A DNA stretch of 56,983 bases from Desulfamplus sp. (GCA_015231615.1 JADGBE010000017.1:1-56983); one strand, 5' to 3'. Shown: positions 28,357 through 37,430, counted from the stretch's first letter. Numbers and translations: made by a program. Notes: generated by a model from the sequence alone, not told the origin.

Positions 28357-29313
28357 TTATCCATTTTTCTCAAACAACGTCTGCTGAACCAATGGTAATT
28401 CTACGATATTACTGTAGGGGGCTAATTCTGAAATTCTTTCTAATGATTTGCTATGAAACTCTGGATTAACCTCAAAACCAATAAAATTTCGGTTCAATTT
28501 TTTTGCCGCAACAGCAGTTGTTCCACTCCCCATAAAAGGATCAAGCACCAAATGATTTTCTTGTGTTGTAAGTTTTATAAGATATTCAATCAATGCCAAT
28601 GGCTTTTGTGCTTCGTGGATTCTTGTTTCATTTTTATCAAAACCAAATTCAAGCATGTTTGTTGGACAAGAACCATTAAACTTACAAGCATCAATATTCA
28701 TTGCACCGACTTCATTTTCAAGAATGTTATCTGTAATAGTTCCTCCGATAGTATAAGGTTTCATAAACCACGCTATTGGCTCCCATATCGGTGCTAAATT
28801 ACCAAGCCTCCAACCTTCCCATTTTTTAGCATCCTCAATAAGACCTCTACGCTCAAAAACAATGCTTACTCTCTGTGCTCTATGATGGGCAGATGGCTTT
28901 TTCCAAGCCAAAGTATCTTTTAATAAAAATCCGCTTTCTTCAAAAGCATTGATAACTCTATGAATAGTTCTTCTTGCCCCAAAAACAAATAAGAATGAGC
29001 CATTTTTCATTTTTGGATAAACTTTTGCCGCCCACTCTTTACACCATTCTTGATACTCTAATCCGATATTTCTATCAGATTGTGCCCAGCCATTGATTGG
29101 TTTCCCTCTGCGTTTAAATCCAGATTTTCCTTCTTGTGCTGGCGAACTTCCTAACAATGCTGAATTTGTATTGCTATGTAAAACATCCCAATCATCAAGA
29201 CTTATGCCATAAGGAATATCAGACAAAAATAGATCAATACTGCTGTTCGTTAGCTTAGGTATATGCACCAAGCAATCACCTTGAGTAATTTTATTTAAAA
29301 ATTCTTCATTCAT
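28357..29313 (-). CDS. DNA adenine methyltransferase of HindIII-type R-M system
   Basis: A 318-residue DNA methyltransferase. The catalytic motif IV is DIPYG (variant of DPPY) near residue 31 and the SAM-binding motif I, DPFMGSGTTA, is near residue 258, giving the beta-class order (IV before I) used by N6-adenine enzymes. Between them lies a target recognition region. It starts 6 nt after the restriction enzyme stop codon with GGAG 9 nt upstream, so the two are co-transcribed with the nuclease first. By partnership with a HindIII-like nuclease it is expected to methylate an adenine of AAGCTT; that is inference. Confidence 0.9.
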   Translation of the reverse strand: MNEEFLNKITQGDCLVHIPKLTNSSIDLFLSDIPYGISLDDWDVLHSNTNSALLGSSPAQEGKSGFKRRGKPINGWAQSDRNIGLEYQEWCKEWAAKVYPKMKNGSFLFVFGARRTIHRVINAFEESGFLLKDTLAWKKPSAHHRAQRVSIVFERRGLIEDAKKWEGWRLGNLAPIWEPIAWFMKPYTIGGTITDNILENEVGAMNIDACKFNGSCPTNMLEFGFDKNETRIHEAQKPLALIEYLIKLTTQENHLVLDPFMGSGTTAVAAKKLNRNFIGFEVNPEFHSKSLERISELAPYSNIVELPLVQQTLFEKNG

Positions 29314-29319
29314 TTTATA

Positions 29320-30237
29320 TCACTCCAGACCTAAAAGACCGTTATCAACTACGGACTTAATAGCTCTGATTTTATTTTCTATTTTACTTGATTTTAGAAC
29401 TTCCTTTATTGCCTCTTCTTTAGAAAGCCTCATAATCCGCTCTCTTTCTGAAGCAAGAAAACCAAGAGCTTCTTCTCTTGAAATATGGATTGACTCTACA
29501 GAAGCCTTTTTTTCTTCTTGCCAAATTTTGCTAATGCTTGCGTCAAAATTCAATATTGTTCGATTCAAAAGTTGCCAATAGGTATTAGCATCTTTTGAAG
29601 AATTCATTGCTTCAACAGTTTTGAATACTTCATGCACTAATTCCATTGCTTTATTTTTACTTTTGGCTTCTGCGTAACGTGCAAACATAGCAAGATGTGT
29701 ATAAGTACCAATGCAAACTGACCTTGCTCCCGCCTGCTGATATATCTGACTTCTACGTAACGGCAACTGATAAACTGGACAGACGACCATTGCATAAGGC
29801 TTTCCGTGTTTCCAGCTATCCATTGCTTGAATTTTAAAGTCTTTCTGATTTTTTGCGGTTCGGCTAAGCCTAAATGCTTTTGCATCAGCAACAAAGCTAT
29901 AGTTATTATTCACGCATTCAACATCAGCAACATCTGCCCGTCCTTTTAGAACGATGCTATTAAACCCCATTAACAGATATGATTGATGAATGACGACATC
30001 AGTATATTTAGAGTATAGCTTTTCTTCACTTGTATCATGACCATATCTTTCAGGTATTGCACCACATAACCTTAAATGACAAAGCAATGCCTCTATGCCG
30101 TTATCACTAATCTCTTTTCCAATTTCAGCCTCGACTTTTTCTGCATCAACACCAAAATCACCACTCAACCTTCTAATTTCATCAATCCAGTACTTTCTGC
30201 TATCGATCTGTTCTTGCGTGATTATTTCTAACTTCAT
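29320..30237 (-). CDS. HindIII-family type II restriction endonuclease
   Basis: A 305-residue nuclease recognisably similar to R.HindIII (about 300 residues). The stretch VADAKAFRLSRTAKNQKDFK is almost the same as the catalytic region of HindIII, where D and the DAK motif form the PD-(D/E)xK active site. The segments following it (SWKHGKPYAMVV, QLPLRRSQIYQQA) and the C-terminal SKEEAIKEVLKSSKIENKI also follow HindIII. Earlier RYGHDTSEEKLYSKYTDVV matches its N-terminal half. The active-site residues are intact, so it is likely to cut AAGCTT. A strong AGGA lies just before the ATG. The methyltransferase follows directly. Confidence 0.92.
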   Translation of the reverse strand: MKLEIITQEQIDSRKYWIDEIRRLSGDFGVDAEKVEAEIGKEISDNGIEALLCHLRLCGAIPERYGHDTSEEKLYSKYTDVVIHQSYLLMGFNSIVLKGRADVADVECVNNNYSFVADAKAFRLSRTAKNQKDFKIQAMDSWKHGKPYAMVVCPVYQLPLRRSQIYQQAGARSVCIGTYTHLAMFARYAEAKSKNKAMELVHEVFKTVEAMNSSKDANTYWQLLNRTILNFDASISKIWQEEKKASVESIHISREEALGFLASERERIMRLSKEEAIKEVLKSSKIENKIRAIKSVVDNGLLGLE

Positions 30238-30338
30238 TTTTTCCTATTTATTATATTTCCTGCAGAACTAAATTTATATCCAGTAAAATCAAGGGTAAAA
30301 TTCCAGTTTTGCAGGAGGTCAATTATTTTAAAAGAATT

Positions 30339-31211
30339 TTAAATGTTTATATCAAACATTGCCATAATCTGCTTCATATCTTCCCAAACTAAACGCTTTA
30401 AATTTTTGTCGTTTAATATCTGTGAAGGGTGATATGTAGGCATAAGACGGACTCCACTGTAATTGTGAAATCTTCCCCTTGAAGATGTAAGCATATACTC
30501 TATTCCCATTAAAATTTTCAATGCAGAGTCCCCAAGAGAACAGATTATTTGAGGATATAATCCATTACTTTTAACTTTTATATCGCTTATACTCTCTTCT
30601 ACCTTTCCACGAATAGTAGCTATATTTTGCCGCACTTTGGGAATAGGGATTCTATAATCAAGTGGTTTAAAAGTGCATAAACAGATGTTTTCAACTCTTA
30701 AGTGCATAGCTTTTAGTATATTTAAAAAAAGCTCTCCAGTTGGCTCATTATAGCTAAAAGTTTCACTTAAAAAGAAGATTTTTGAATTTAGAACTCCATC
30801 AAAATTTATAAACTTAGCTTCTGAACTAACTATATTTTGATCTTTAATCAGAGGGTTACTACCATTTTTTAGATCAATATTATGTTTTGTTAGATGGGTA
30901 TGTTGTTCTGTTAGATGGATATTTTGCTCTGTTAGATGGGTGCGTTGTTCTGTTAAATGGGGGTGATTTTGATTTGACTGAGTACTATGTTCTGTTAAAT
31001 TTCTGCCAATTTGTTGGTAAGATATTGGAGAACTCTTTGATTTTATATTAGCATATTGTGTAGAGTTTTTATTACACCATCTATTTATTGTATTAATAGA
31101 TTCTTCAGATAGATCAAGGTATTGGATTCCTATATCTTTATACCATGAAAGTAGTTCAGAGGTCTGTTGCACTATCTGAAAAAAATCGGTTTTCACAACA
31201 ATTTTATCCAA
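30339..31211 (-). CDS. Divergent uracil-DNA glycosylase-like protein
   Basis: A 290-residue protein whose C-terminal half has the family 4/5 uracil-DNA glycosylase layout: a strand-loop (IFFLSETFS), IICSLGDSALKILMG, RGRFHNYSG and the active-site-like TYHPSQIL. The first motif, usually GEAPG, is replaced by SETFSYNEPTGE, and the cysteines of the iron-sulfur cluster loop (CRPPxNR) are not evident, so activity on uracil is doubtful. Residues about 55-125 are a non-conserved insertion made of 7-residue HLTEQxx repeats. TTG start with poor ribosome site, so the true N-terminus is uncertain. It lies upstream of the HindIII-like nuclease and downstream of coaBC. Confidence 0.72.
   Translation of the reverse strand: MDKIVVKTDFFQIVQQTSELLSWYKDIGIQYLDLSEESINTINRWCNKNSTQYANIKSKSSPISYQQIGRNLTEHSTQSNQNHPHLTEQRTHLTEQNIHLTEQHTHLTKHNIDLKNGSNPLIKDQNIVSSEAKFINFDGVLNSKIFFLSETFSYNEPTGELFLNILKAMHLRVENICLCTFKPLDYRIPIPKVRQNIATIRGKVEESISDIKVKSNGLYPQIICSLGDSALKILMGIEYMLTSSRGRFHNYSGVRLMPTYHPSQILNDKNLKRLVWEDMKQIMAMFDINI
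30888..31000. repeat. 21-bp tandem repeat in the UDG-like gene
   Basis: Units beginning TGTTAGATGG or TGTTAAAT occur at 30888, 30909, 30930, 30951 and 30993, all in 21-bp phase, with a degenerate unit at 30972. On the minus strand they encode HLTEQxx heptapeptides. Frame is preserved by copy change. Confidence 0.9.
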
Positions 31212-31276
31212 TCTTGAATTATCTTTTTAACCCCTAAATTACAACAGCTATTAAAAATATTTTTTTCTCATTAATA

Positions 31277-32515
31277 TTACTCCTTTGTAATTCGTGGAAT
31301 AATGTGATCAAGGAGTTTATGGGCGATCTTAAGTTTATCCATTAAAGGAATATCGTAGGTTGATCCATCTTTTAAAAAAAATTTAACTTTATTAGTATCT
31401 GATTGAAATCCAGAACCTTGTATTCCCACAATATTGCCAACAATCATATCTAAATTTTTCTTTTCGATCTTTGCAAGAGCGTAATTATCAAGGTTTTGAG
31501 TCTCTGCTGCAAACCCTGCAAGAAACTGATCTTCTCTTTTCATTTTTCCTATAATTTGCAGAATATCTGGATTCTCCACCAAATCAATTGAAATAGAGCA
31601 AATCTCTCTTTCACACTTTTTAATCTTATTTTCCTGAGTCATTAATGGTCTATAATCAGCAACAGCAGCAACTTTTATGATTATATCGGAATCATTTAAC
31701 TCTTTTATCATTGCATCTGCCATCTCCTTTGCACTTTCAACGTTTATTAAATTTACGCCAAAAGGAGGTGAAATAGAGACTGGTCCAGAAACTAAGGTTA
31801 CTAAAGCTCCTCGTTTTTCCGCAGCTTCTGCAACTGCATACCCCATCTTGCCAGAAGAGTGATTGCTTATATACCGAACAGGATCAATTGCCTCTCTTGT
31901 TGGTCCTGCTGATATAAGTATTTTTTTATCTTTTAAATCTTTTGGACAAAAAAGTTTTATGACTCTATCAAAAATTATCTCTGGTTCAGGAAGACGTCCA
32001 GCACCACTTGTCTTACAGGCAAGCTCACCAGTGCCGGGTTCAAGAATAAAGATTCCATCTTGCTCTAAAATATCAAGATTACGCTGAACAGCTCTGTTCT
32101 CATACATTTGTGTGTTCATTGAGGGGCAAAGTATTATAGGAGCAGTTACAGCCATCATCATTGTAGATAGAGCATCGTCTGCTATGCCGTTAGCAAGCTT
32201 TCCTATTATATTGGCTGTAGCGGGGGCAATAACAACTGCATCAGCCTCTTTTGCCCACTCAATATGTCTAACTGAAAAATCTTTAGAGTTATTAGAAGTT
32301 GCTGAGTTAGATGAATTATCACCAAAGAGATCGGTCATAACATCATTTTCAGAAAGCACACGAAATGTCATCTCCCCTACGAACTCTAAAGCAGATTTGG
32401 TAGTAGCTACTTTTACGTTAGCACCAGCTTTTTTTAAAAGTCGCAAAAGTTCAACTGATTTATATGCAGCAATACCACCACAAACACCAAGAATTATTCT
32501 CTTACCTTTTAACAT
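31277..32515 (-). CDS. coaBC: Bifunctional CoaBC (phosphopantothenoylcysteine synthetase/decarboxylase)
   Basis: Makes 4'-phosphopantetheine in coenzyme A synthesis. The N-terminal flavin decarboxylase half has GVCGGIAAYKSVELLR, the catalytic His in VRHIEWAKEADA, PSMNTQMYENRAVQRN and the substrate-recognition Cys in LACKTSGAGRLPEP. The synthetase half has ISAGPTREAIDPVRYISNHSSGKMG and KVAAVADYRP. A Ser/Asn-rich insertion of about 12 residues (near 32280-32330) precedes the catalytic His. The 412-residue length is normal. AAGG lies 8 nt before the ATG. Confidence 0.96.
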   Translation of the reverse strand: MLKGKRIILGVCGGIAAYKSVELLRLLKKAGANVKVATTKSALEFVGEMTFRVLSENDVMTDLFGDNSSNSATSNNSKDFSVRHIEWAKEADAVVIAPATANIIGKLANGIADDALSTMMMAVTAPIILCPSMNTQMYENRAVQRNLDILEQDGIFILEPGTGELACKTSGAGRLPEPEIIFDRVIKLFCPKDLKDKKILISAGPTREAIDPVRYISNHSSGKMGYAVAEAAEKRGALVTLVSGPVSISPPFGVNLINVESAKEMADAMIKELNDSDIIIKVAAVADYRPLMTQENKIKKCEREICSISIDLVENPDILQIIGKMKREDQFLAGFAAETQNLDNYALAKIEKKNLDMIVGNIVGIQGSGFQSDTNKVKFFLKDGSTYDIPLMDKLKIAHKLLDHIIPRITKE

Positions 32516-32541
32516 AAAACAAACCTTTTATCTGTTACGCC

Positions 32542-32615
32542 TATTCAACGGTTAAATTGTCTCTTTATTTAATCTGTCAAATTATCTCTCTATTCAACCT
32601 TTCAAATTATCCTCC
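32542..32615. repeat. Degenerate 24-25 bp direct repeats upstream of coaBC
   Basis: Three imperfect units starting TATTCAACGG (32542), TATTTAATCT (32566) and TATTCAACCT (32591), each followed by a TnAAATTRTC core. They lie in the intergenic region between coaBC and the lipoprotein gene. They may be a minisatellite or repeated binding sites; nothing shows which. Confidence 0.6.
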
Positions 32616-32656
32616 GAAGGTTTGCACTGCGGATGCAATCAAATTAATTGATGCCC

Positions 32657-33253
32657 CTATTCAAATAGATTTTGGCTCTCTATTTTCCCGCCCGTATTAG
32701 TTCCAGAACCTGAATTAAATCCAGAGCCAGAATCTGAATTATAGCTTGATTCTGAAGGCATATTTACATTATTTGAAGATGTCTCTCCAAATGATGGGGC
32801 AACTCCTATCTCTGCATAAGTGTAGTATTCTCTATCACGAAGAGTAATAACTGCCCATCTTGATGCTTTTTGAAAAATAAGAATAATAGCAGTTGGTGAT
32901 CTTATCTGGCTTATTATGTTCCAATTATCTTTTTGCATGTTGTTATTAAAGAATTTTAATAAAGAATCCTTACTTATTCTACCCTTTAATGTAATGATTC
33001 CTGAAGTGTGTCCGGGGGTGCTTACCACAACTGTTGAACCATCATCAATTTTCATATCTCTTGGTACAAGAATATCTTCAAAATCATAATATACAGCGTT
33101 TGTCTGTTGTGAGACCTTAGAACTTACGGTCTGCTTTTTGCCAGAACCTGAAAAAAGGCTATTACTACAACCAGAAAACAAAAATAGTATGCTAATCCCA
33201 ACAATTACAAAAACAACTCGTTTAATATCTATTGCCAAACATTTAGAACACAT
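32657..33253 (-). CDS. Putative lipoprotein
   Basis: A 198-residue exported protein with a type II signal peptide: a basic start (DIKR), a hydrophobic core (VVFVIVGISILFLF) and a lipobox ending SGC at about residue 29. The mature part has a globular domain of about 100 residues with DILVPRDMK near its start, a HTSGIITLKGRIS strand and WAVITLRDREYYTYAEI near its end. The tail is Gly/Ser/Asn-rich. GGAGG precedes the ATG. I have seen similar lipoproteins with this layout near coaBC in Desulfobacterota, but I cannot name the family and its function is unknown. Confidence 0.78.
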   Translation of the reverse strand: MCSKCLAIDIKRVVFVIVGISILFLFSGCSNSLFSGSGKKQTVSSKVSQQTNAVYYDFEDILVPRDMKIDDGSTVVVSTPGHTSGIITLKGRISKDSLLKFFNNNMQKDNWNIISQIRSPTAIILIFQKASRWAVITLRDREYYTYAEIGVAPSFGETSSNNVNMPSESSYNSDSGSGFNSGSGTNTGGKIESQNLFE

Positions 33254-33326
33254 TTTATCGCCTCCATTTTACAAATAGGTTTTAAATTTAAGAAGAATAG
33301 CTAAAAGAAGAATGATTAAGAGATTA

Positions 33327-33363
33327 TTAACCATGAGAATCTATTATGAATTCTCATGGTTAA
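33327..33363. terminator. Hairpin downstream of the YqaE-like gene
   Basis: A perfect 14-bp stem (TTAACCATGAGAAT at 33327-33340, partner 33350-33363) with a 9-nt loop. It lies 14 bp after the stop of the small membrane protein gene. The U-tract is weak, so it could be an mRNA-stabilising hairpin rather than a true terminator. Confidence 0.55.
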
Positions 33364-33377
33364 AGAAGGTTAAGGGG

Positions 33378-33551
33378 TTAGCTCTGCGGAGTATTTGACT
33401 TTGCAATGATCCATACTGCATGAACAACGCCTGGCAGATAGCCAAGAAATGTAAGTAGAATGTTTATCAAAAACTGTTTGCCAAGTCCTGCTTGAATAAA
33501 AACCCCTAAGGGTGGAAGTAGAACAGCAAGTATGATTTTAAGAAATTCCAT
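33378..33551 (-). CDS. YqaE/Pmp3-family small membrane protein
   Basis: A 57-residue proteolipid made almost entirely of two hydrophobic helices. It starts MEFLKIILAVLLPPLGVF, which carries the family motif LPPLGV, then has ILLTFLGYLPGVVHAVWII, matching the second helix of the Pmp3/YqaE/UPF0057 family. Members respond to osmotic or membrane stress and help keep membrane potential; in this organism that is inferred from the family only. AGGA lies 10 nt before the ATG, and the stop is followed by a stable hairpin, so it may be a separate short transcript. Confidence 0.92.
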   Translation of the reverse strand: MEFLKIILAVLLPPLGVFIQAGLGKQFLINILLTFLGYLPGVVHAVWIIAKSNTPQS

Positions 33552-33741
33552 AATTATCTATCCTTTTTTTGAATAAGTAGTTAAAATATTACTATTAATA
33601 TGGTTTATTTTTATAAAAATAATGGCAGCAATAAAAATTATTAAACAAAAATAGACCGCAATAAAAGTTAATTTTGGGGGTAATTTATCTCTTTTGAGTT
33701 TTAGAATCAAGATTTGTTTCAGAATTATCGTTAACGTCTGG

Positions 33742-34785
33742 TTATGGATTATCCTCTTGTTTTAACCCCATTGCATCGTCTATTTGGTTATCCTCTTTTT
33801 TTAACCCCATTGCGTCATCTATTTGGTTATCCTCTTGTTTTAACCCCATTGCGTCATCTATTTTGATAATTATATCATTACCCTCATAGGTAGTTAGCAA
33901 AAATGGATAAACATTTTCTGAAGATATTGCTGGATAGTTCTCTTTTGCGTCTTTTTTGTAGATAACAAAGGAAAGCTCTTTATTTGCATCTGCTCTTAAA
34001 GTAACTTTGGCTATCTCTTCAGCTCCTTTATCTTGGAACTCATTTTTGTCCTCTGTATCGGTGAAGCTGTGGCACTTTAAATCTGATAAAGTTGTTAAAA
34101 TGCCTTCAATAGCTTCAACTTTATTATCAGCGTTTTTTCCATCTTTATTGCTATCTTGAGCTTTCTCATCTTTTTTCTCTACAGGTTTTCCATCTTTAAT
34201 AGCAACTTCTTTAACAATATCACCTTTTTTAAGGGTAATGTTTGTTATTTTATTTTTATCAAATGAAAGCACCTTTTTATCTCTTAAACCATCAAGAGTT
34301 TTCTCAAAATCATTCCTAAAACTCTTTTCAGCATGATAAACACTTTTACTACCATCTAACTTTACAAAGGTATGGCGAAAAGATGGTGCAGTTTTGCCTA
34401 TTTCAAATTTTCTAATAGTCTCTGTTTTAGATTTTACAGTAACATTGATTTTATTTTTTGCATCTAATTCATAAGGTGTTAGATTTCCGCTTTCAGAAAC
34501 TAACGCAGATAGTTTTAACGCCTTTACTATATCAAGCATCTTTGTAATGCTCTCTTGATCAGCAGGATAGTTTTTGTCAGCAGAAGAGCCAACTGACCAT
34601 GTGCTATCTTTTTTTGAAAGCACAATATTTTTACCATCTTTTTCAAGATTGATTTCAACTATATCCGCAACATTAATTTCAGCAATTGAGGGCAGGCTAT
34701 AATTATCTCTATCTGTTTTATTTGTTATAAGATAGGCTGATAATGCAATAATTATCAGTCCAAGTATAATATACTCTTTTTTCAT
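33742..34785 (-). CDS. DUF4340 protein of Gld-like ABC system
   Basis: A membrane-anchored protein of about 347 residues: one N-terminal helix (about residues 4-22) and a large extracytoplasmic domain of the DUF4340 type with internal duplication (INLEKDGKNIVLSKKDSTWSV and ITLKKGDIVKEVAIKDGKPV). A Lys/Asp-rich linker lies in its middle. It ends in three copies of IDDAMGLKQEDNQ, encoded by a 39-bp tandem repeat. The start at 34785 is chosen because GGAGG lies 11 nt upstream; ATG at 34806 is possible. DUF4340 genes usually follow the ABC-type GldA-GldF-GldG genes, as here. Confidence 0.88.
   Translation of the reverse strand: MKKEYIILGLIIIALSAYLITNKTDRDNYSLPSIAEINVADIVEINLEKDGKNIVLSKKDSTWSVGSSADKNYPADQESITKMLDIVKALKLSALVSESGNLTPYELDAKNKINVTVKSKTETIRKFEIGKTAPSFRHTFVKLDGSKSVYHAEKSFRNDFEKTLDGLRDKKVLSFDKNKITNITLKKGDIVKEVAIKDGKPVEKKDEKAQDSNKDGKNADNKVEAIEGILTTLSDLKCHSFTDTEDKNEFQDKGAEEIAKVTLRADANKELSFVIYKKDAKENYPAISSENVYPFLLTTYEGNDIIIKIDDAMGLKQEDNQIDDAMGLKKEDNQIDDAMGLKQEDNP
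33749..33865. repeat. 39-bp tandem repeat, three units, 3' end of DUF4340 gene
   Basis: Three consecutive 39-bp units start at 33749, 33788 and 33827 and differ at only a few positions. They encode the 13-residue unit IDDAMGLKQEDNQ at the very C-terminus. The near identity of the units points to recent expansion. Confidence 0.95.
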
Positions 34786-34816
34786 TATTTTTTTATTATC
34801 CTCCATATTCTGTATT

Positions 34817-34844
34817 GTAGAGACGCACGGCCGTGCGTCTCTAC
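34817..34844. repeat. 28-bp perfect palindrome, copy 2
   Basis: Identical to 1378-1405 (14-nt arms GTAGAGACGCACGG). It lies in the 117-bp gap between the GldG-like gene and the DUF4340 gene, that is inside the Gld-like operon. Confidence 0.95.
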
Positions 34845-34902
34845 TTGTGTTCTAACATTAAATCTATGAGCTAAATCATCAAAGCCCTATCAAGATAAAA
34901 TA

Positions 34903-37389
34903 CTATTTCTGAAACATAAATTTAATCGTCTTTCTTTTAGATGACCTTTTTGCCCAAACCACAAAACCAAACAAAATCACAAAAATAGGAAGCCCTGCAA
35001 TGTTAAACAGTTTTATAAAAGTTCTTGCAACTGGAGAGGTCTCTTCAAGAGGATTTAATGTCTGATTTTTGCTACGCATAGAAGCAACATCATCTCTATC
35101 ATTTAGGTGATCAATTACATTCAAAAGAAAAGTTGCATTGGTGGTTCTACCTTCTGGATCAAGCATATTATCTTGAAGCATTGAAGAACATGCCATTACA
35201 AAAATTTTAGCAGGTTTCCCCTTTGTGATTAGGGTGTTTTGAACCTCAATTTTTGCAATTTCATCTTTATTTTCAGTAATAATTTTCTTCTTCATGTCAT
35301 CGGTATTTGTCTCAGCAATCTCGCCAGCATTTTCAGGTGCTTTAATTGGATTGCCAGAAGGGTCTAAGCCATTACTGTCAGCATCATCTTTATTTTCTAA
35401 ATCTTTCCCATCTTTATCTTTAGCATCATCTTTAACCTCTTTTTGTGGAATTGGTTTACCTGCAAAATAGCTTGTAAATTCACCGTTTAACATATAGGCA
35501 AGAGGATATGATTTCATCTTTGATGGTTCTTGTGGTGGGTTCATAAACATTGGATTTAGATTGATGTTTCCCTGCATAAGCCACGACTTTTCTGATGATG
35601 AAAATAACTTTGAGGCTTTAATTCCATTTTGCTCAAGCTGTTTTTCATCTAACTCTAAAGGCGATATTTTCATGGCAATAATGCCTTTAATGTTATTCAT
35701 GTAAGGCGGAGTATTGTTTATATTTGCATCTTTTATAATTGGGGCAAAATAAATCTTTTGCTCACCGCCACCCTGATTTGCTGGCTTTTGCTGTTTGTAG
35801 CAGTTATCGTCAAGGATATAAGATTTATCAATCTTTACACCATAATGGTTAAGAAGTTTCTCAAGTCCCGTGTCAATTGGAATATATTGAGGACCACCAC
35901 CAAACGACATCTGTTGAGACATCACTTCATTAAAGGTATCCATAAAAAATGCGATATTTGTCCCTTTCATAAGTGCTTGATCAATTTGAAAAAGTTCATA
36001 ATCTGAGAAAGGCTCAGTTGGTCTTGCAATAATCAAGGTTTTAAGCCCTTCTGGAATTGGTGATAGATTAGATGGGGTGGGAGTTGATGCTGATTTGTCT
36101 TGCGAATCAGCAGAATCTTTTAGATTAACATTTTGTATTGAATATCTTTCTGAAACAAGCTGGTTAAATGCTGTCATTGAACTTTGCTGCTGTCCTTGCA
36201 TCATCATTGCCATGTTTCTATCCATAAGTGTGTGTGTGCCGTGATCTGCAAGGTATCCAATAGTTTCGTTAATCCCAATCATGGTCTCCATTGTCTGGAT
36301 AAAAAGCTCTTCAAGTGCTTCTGGTTCAACCATCTGATATGTTGTGCCAATAATTGGTAGGTTGATACTGCTAATAAGCTGGGTTGTCTTAACCTTTTCT
36401 TTATATTCCATTACAACTCCTGCACAGCCAGCTCCTGCAGGGATTCCTTTTTGGGGAATTTCAGGCCACTTCATTGCCATTATATTGTATTTCTTAGACA
36501 ACTCATCAAGGCTGTTTGGCGACTGAGTGCTATTATTGTTAGATACAGTAGCTCCTCCGTTATTTGAAGAAGTATTAAAAGTGCTACTTGGATCAACATA
36601 TTTATACTCAATTTTGTCAAGGCTTCTGGTGTTTAGTTTTCCAACTACACCCTCAATTCGTTTGGGCATTGTTGAAAGCTCATCAATACCCATAAGTGGT
36701 GCAACCTTTTCAAGTGATGAAGATAGGTAAAGTGTAATTTTCACCTTTTCATCAAGAGCAAGTAAAGCACTTACCTTGTTGTTTAGCTTCTGGATTGTTG
36801 AGGTTAAGGTGTATTCAAGACCATCTGTAGATGTGATTGCTGGAATTTTTTCAATCATATCACCATGAATAATAACAAGCCCCATGTATGCTTGCTGAAA
36901 TTTAACCTCATCATTTTCAATTACCCTAATCTGCACAGGAGATATTCCATAATCTTCTGCCATATCACGGTTTACGTTTGTCTGCTCTGTAACGCCAGCT
37001 TCAGTTGCTGTAACATCATAAAATCTGTAATTAAACAGCTTACCTCCTTGAGCTGCATACTCTTCCAAAAGATCATGGAGATAACGCTCAGTGTTGTTGT
37101 GGGGGGCTGGCAGATTTTTTGTAAAGAACACCTTAATTGTCAGAGGTTCAGAAAGAGTTGAAACCACCTTATGGCTTGCTTCAGAAATGGAATATATCTT
37201 GTTTGAAGTGAGATCTGCCCTAAAAAATAGAGTTATTCCCGCAATATTTACAAGAACCACCACAACCATATAAACCAGAAATTTAAACCAGACACTTTTA
37301 TTTTTAAAAGCACTTTTTTTATTAGAACCTTTCACGCTATTGACGCCTCCTTTATCTTTAAACTCTTGATTATACTTTAAATCATTCAT
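34903..37389 (-). CDS. GldG-like ABC-system extracytoplasmic protein
   Basis: An 828-residue protein of the GldG/DUF7088 type. The first membrane helix (about residues 32-54, VWFKFLVYMVVVVLVNIAGI) leads to a large extracytoplasmic domain starting TSNKIYSISEASHKVVSTL, the usual GldG opening. A last helix (about 800-818, FNIAGLPIFVILFGFVVW) returns it to the membrane. A charged insertion of about 45 residues rich in Lys/Asp/Asn (near 35280-35450) interrupts the C-terminal part. In Bacteroidetes the Gld ABC proteins support gliding; in other phyla the same set is an uncharacterised exporter. GGAG lies 9 nt before the ATG. Works with the ATPase and permease upstream. Confidence 0.9.
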   Translation of the reverse strand: MNDLKYNQEFKDKGGVNSVKGSNKKSAFKNKSVWFKFLVYMVVVVLVNIAGITLFFRADLTSNKIYSISEASHKVVSTLSEPLTIKVFFTKNLPAPHNNTERYLHDLLEEYAAQGGKLFNYRFYDVTATEAGVTEQTNVNRDMAEDYGISPVQIRVIENDEVKFQQAYMGLVIIHGDMIEKIPAITSTDGLEYTLTSTIQKLNNKVSALLALDEKVKITLYLSSSLEKVAPLMGIDELSTMPKRIEGVVGKLNTRSLDKIEYKYVDPSSTFNTSSNNGGATVSNNNSTQSPNSLDELSKKYNIMAMKWPEIPQKGIPAGAGCAGVVMEYKEKVKTTQLISSINLPIIGTTYQMVEPEALEELFIQTMETMIGINETIGYLADHGTHTLMDRNMAMMMQGQQQSSMTAFNQLVSERYSIQNVNLKDSADSQDKSASTPTPSNLSPIPEGLKTLIIARPTEPFSDYELFQIDQALMKGTNIAFFMDTFNEVMSQQMSFGGGPQYIPIDTGLEKLLNHYGVKIDKSYILDDNCYKQQKPANQGGGEQKIYFAPIIKDANINNTPPYMNNIKGIIAMKISPLELDEKQLEQNGIKASKLFSSSEKSWLMQGNINLNPMFMNPPQEPSKMKSYPLAYMLNGEFTSYFAGKPIPQKEVKDDAKDKDGKDLENKDDADSNGLDPSGNPIKAPENAGEIAETNTDDMKKKIITENKDEIAKIEVQNTLITKGKPAKIFVMACSSMLQDNMLDPEGRTTNATFLLNVIDHLNDRDDVASMRSKNQTLNPLEETSPVARTFIKLFNIAGLPIFVILFGFVVWAKRSSKRKTIKFMFQK

Positions 37390-37430
37390 ACAAGCTTCTC
37401 CTTAAATTTTGATACGGACTTCTTTTACCC

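Noticed and set aside
30888-31000. CRISPR-like array
   Set aside because: Units of 21 bp abut without unique spacers and keep the reading frame; it is a coding tandem repeat.
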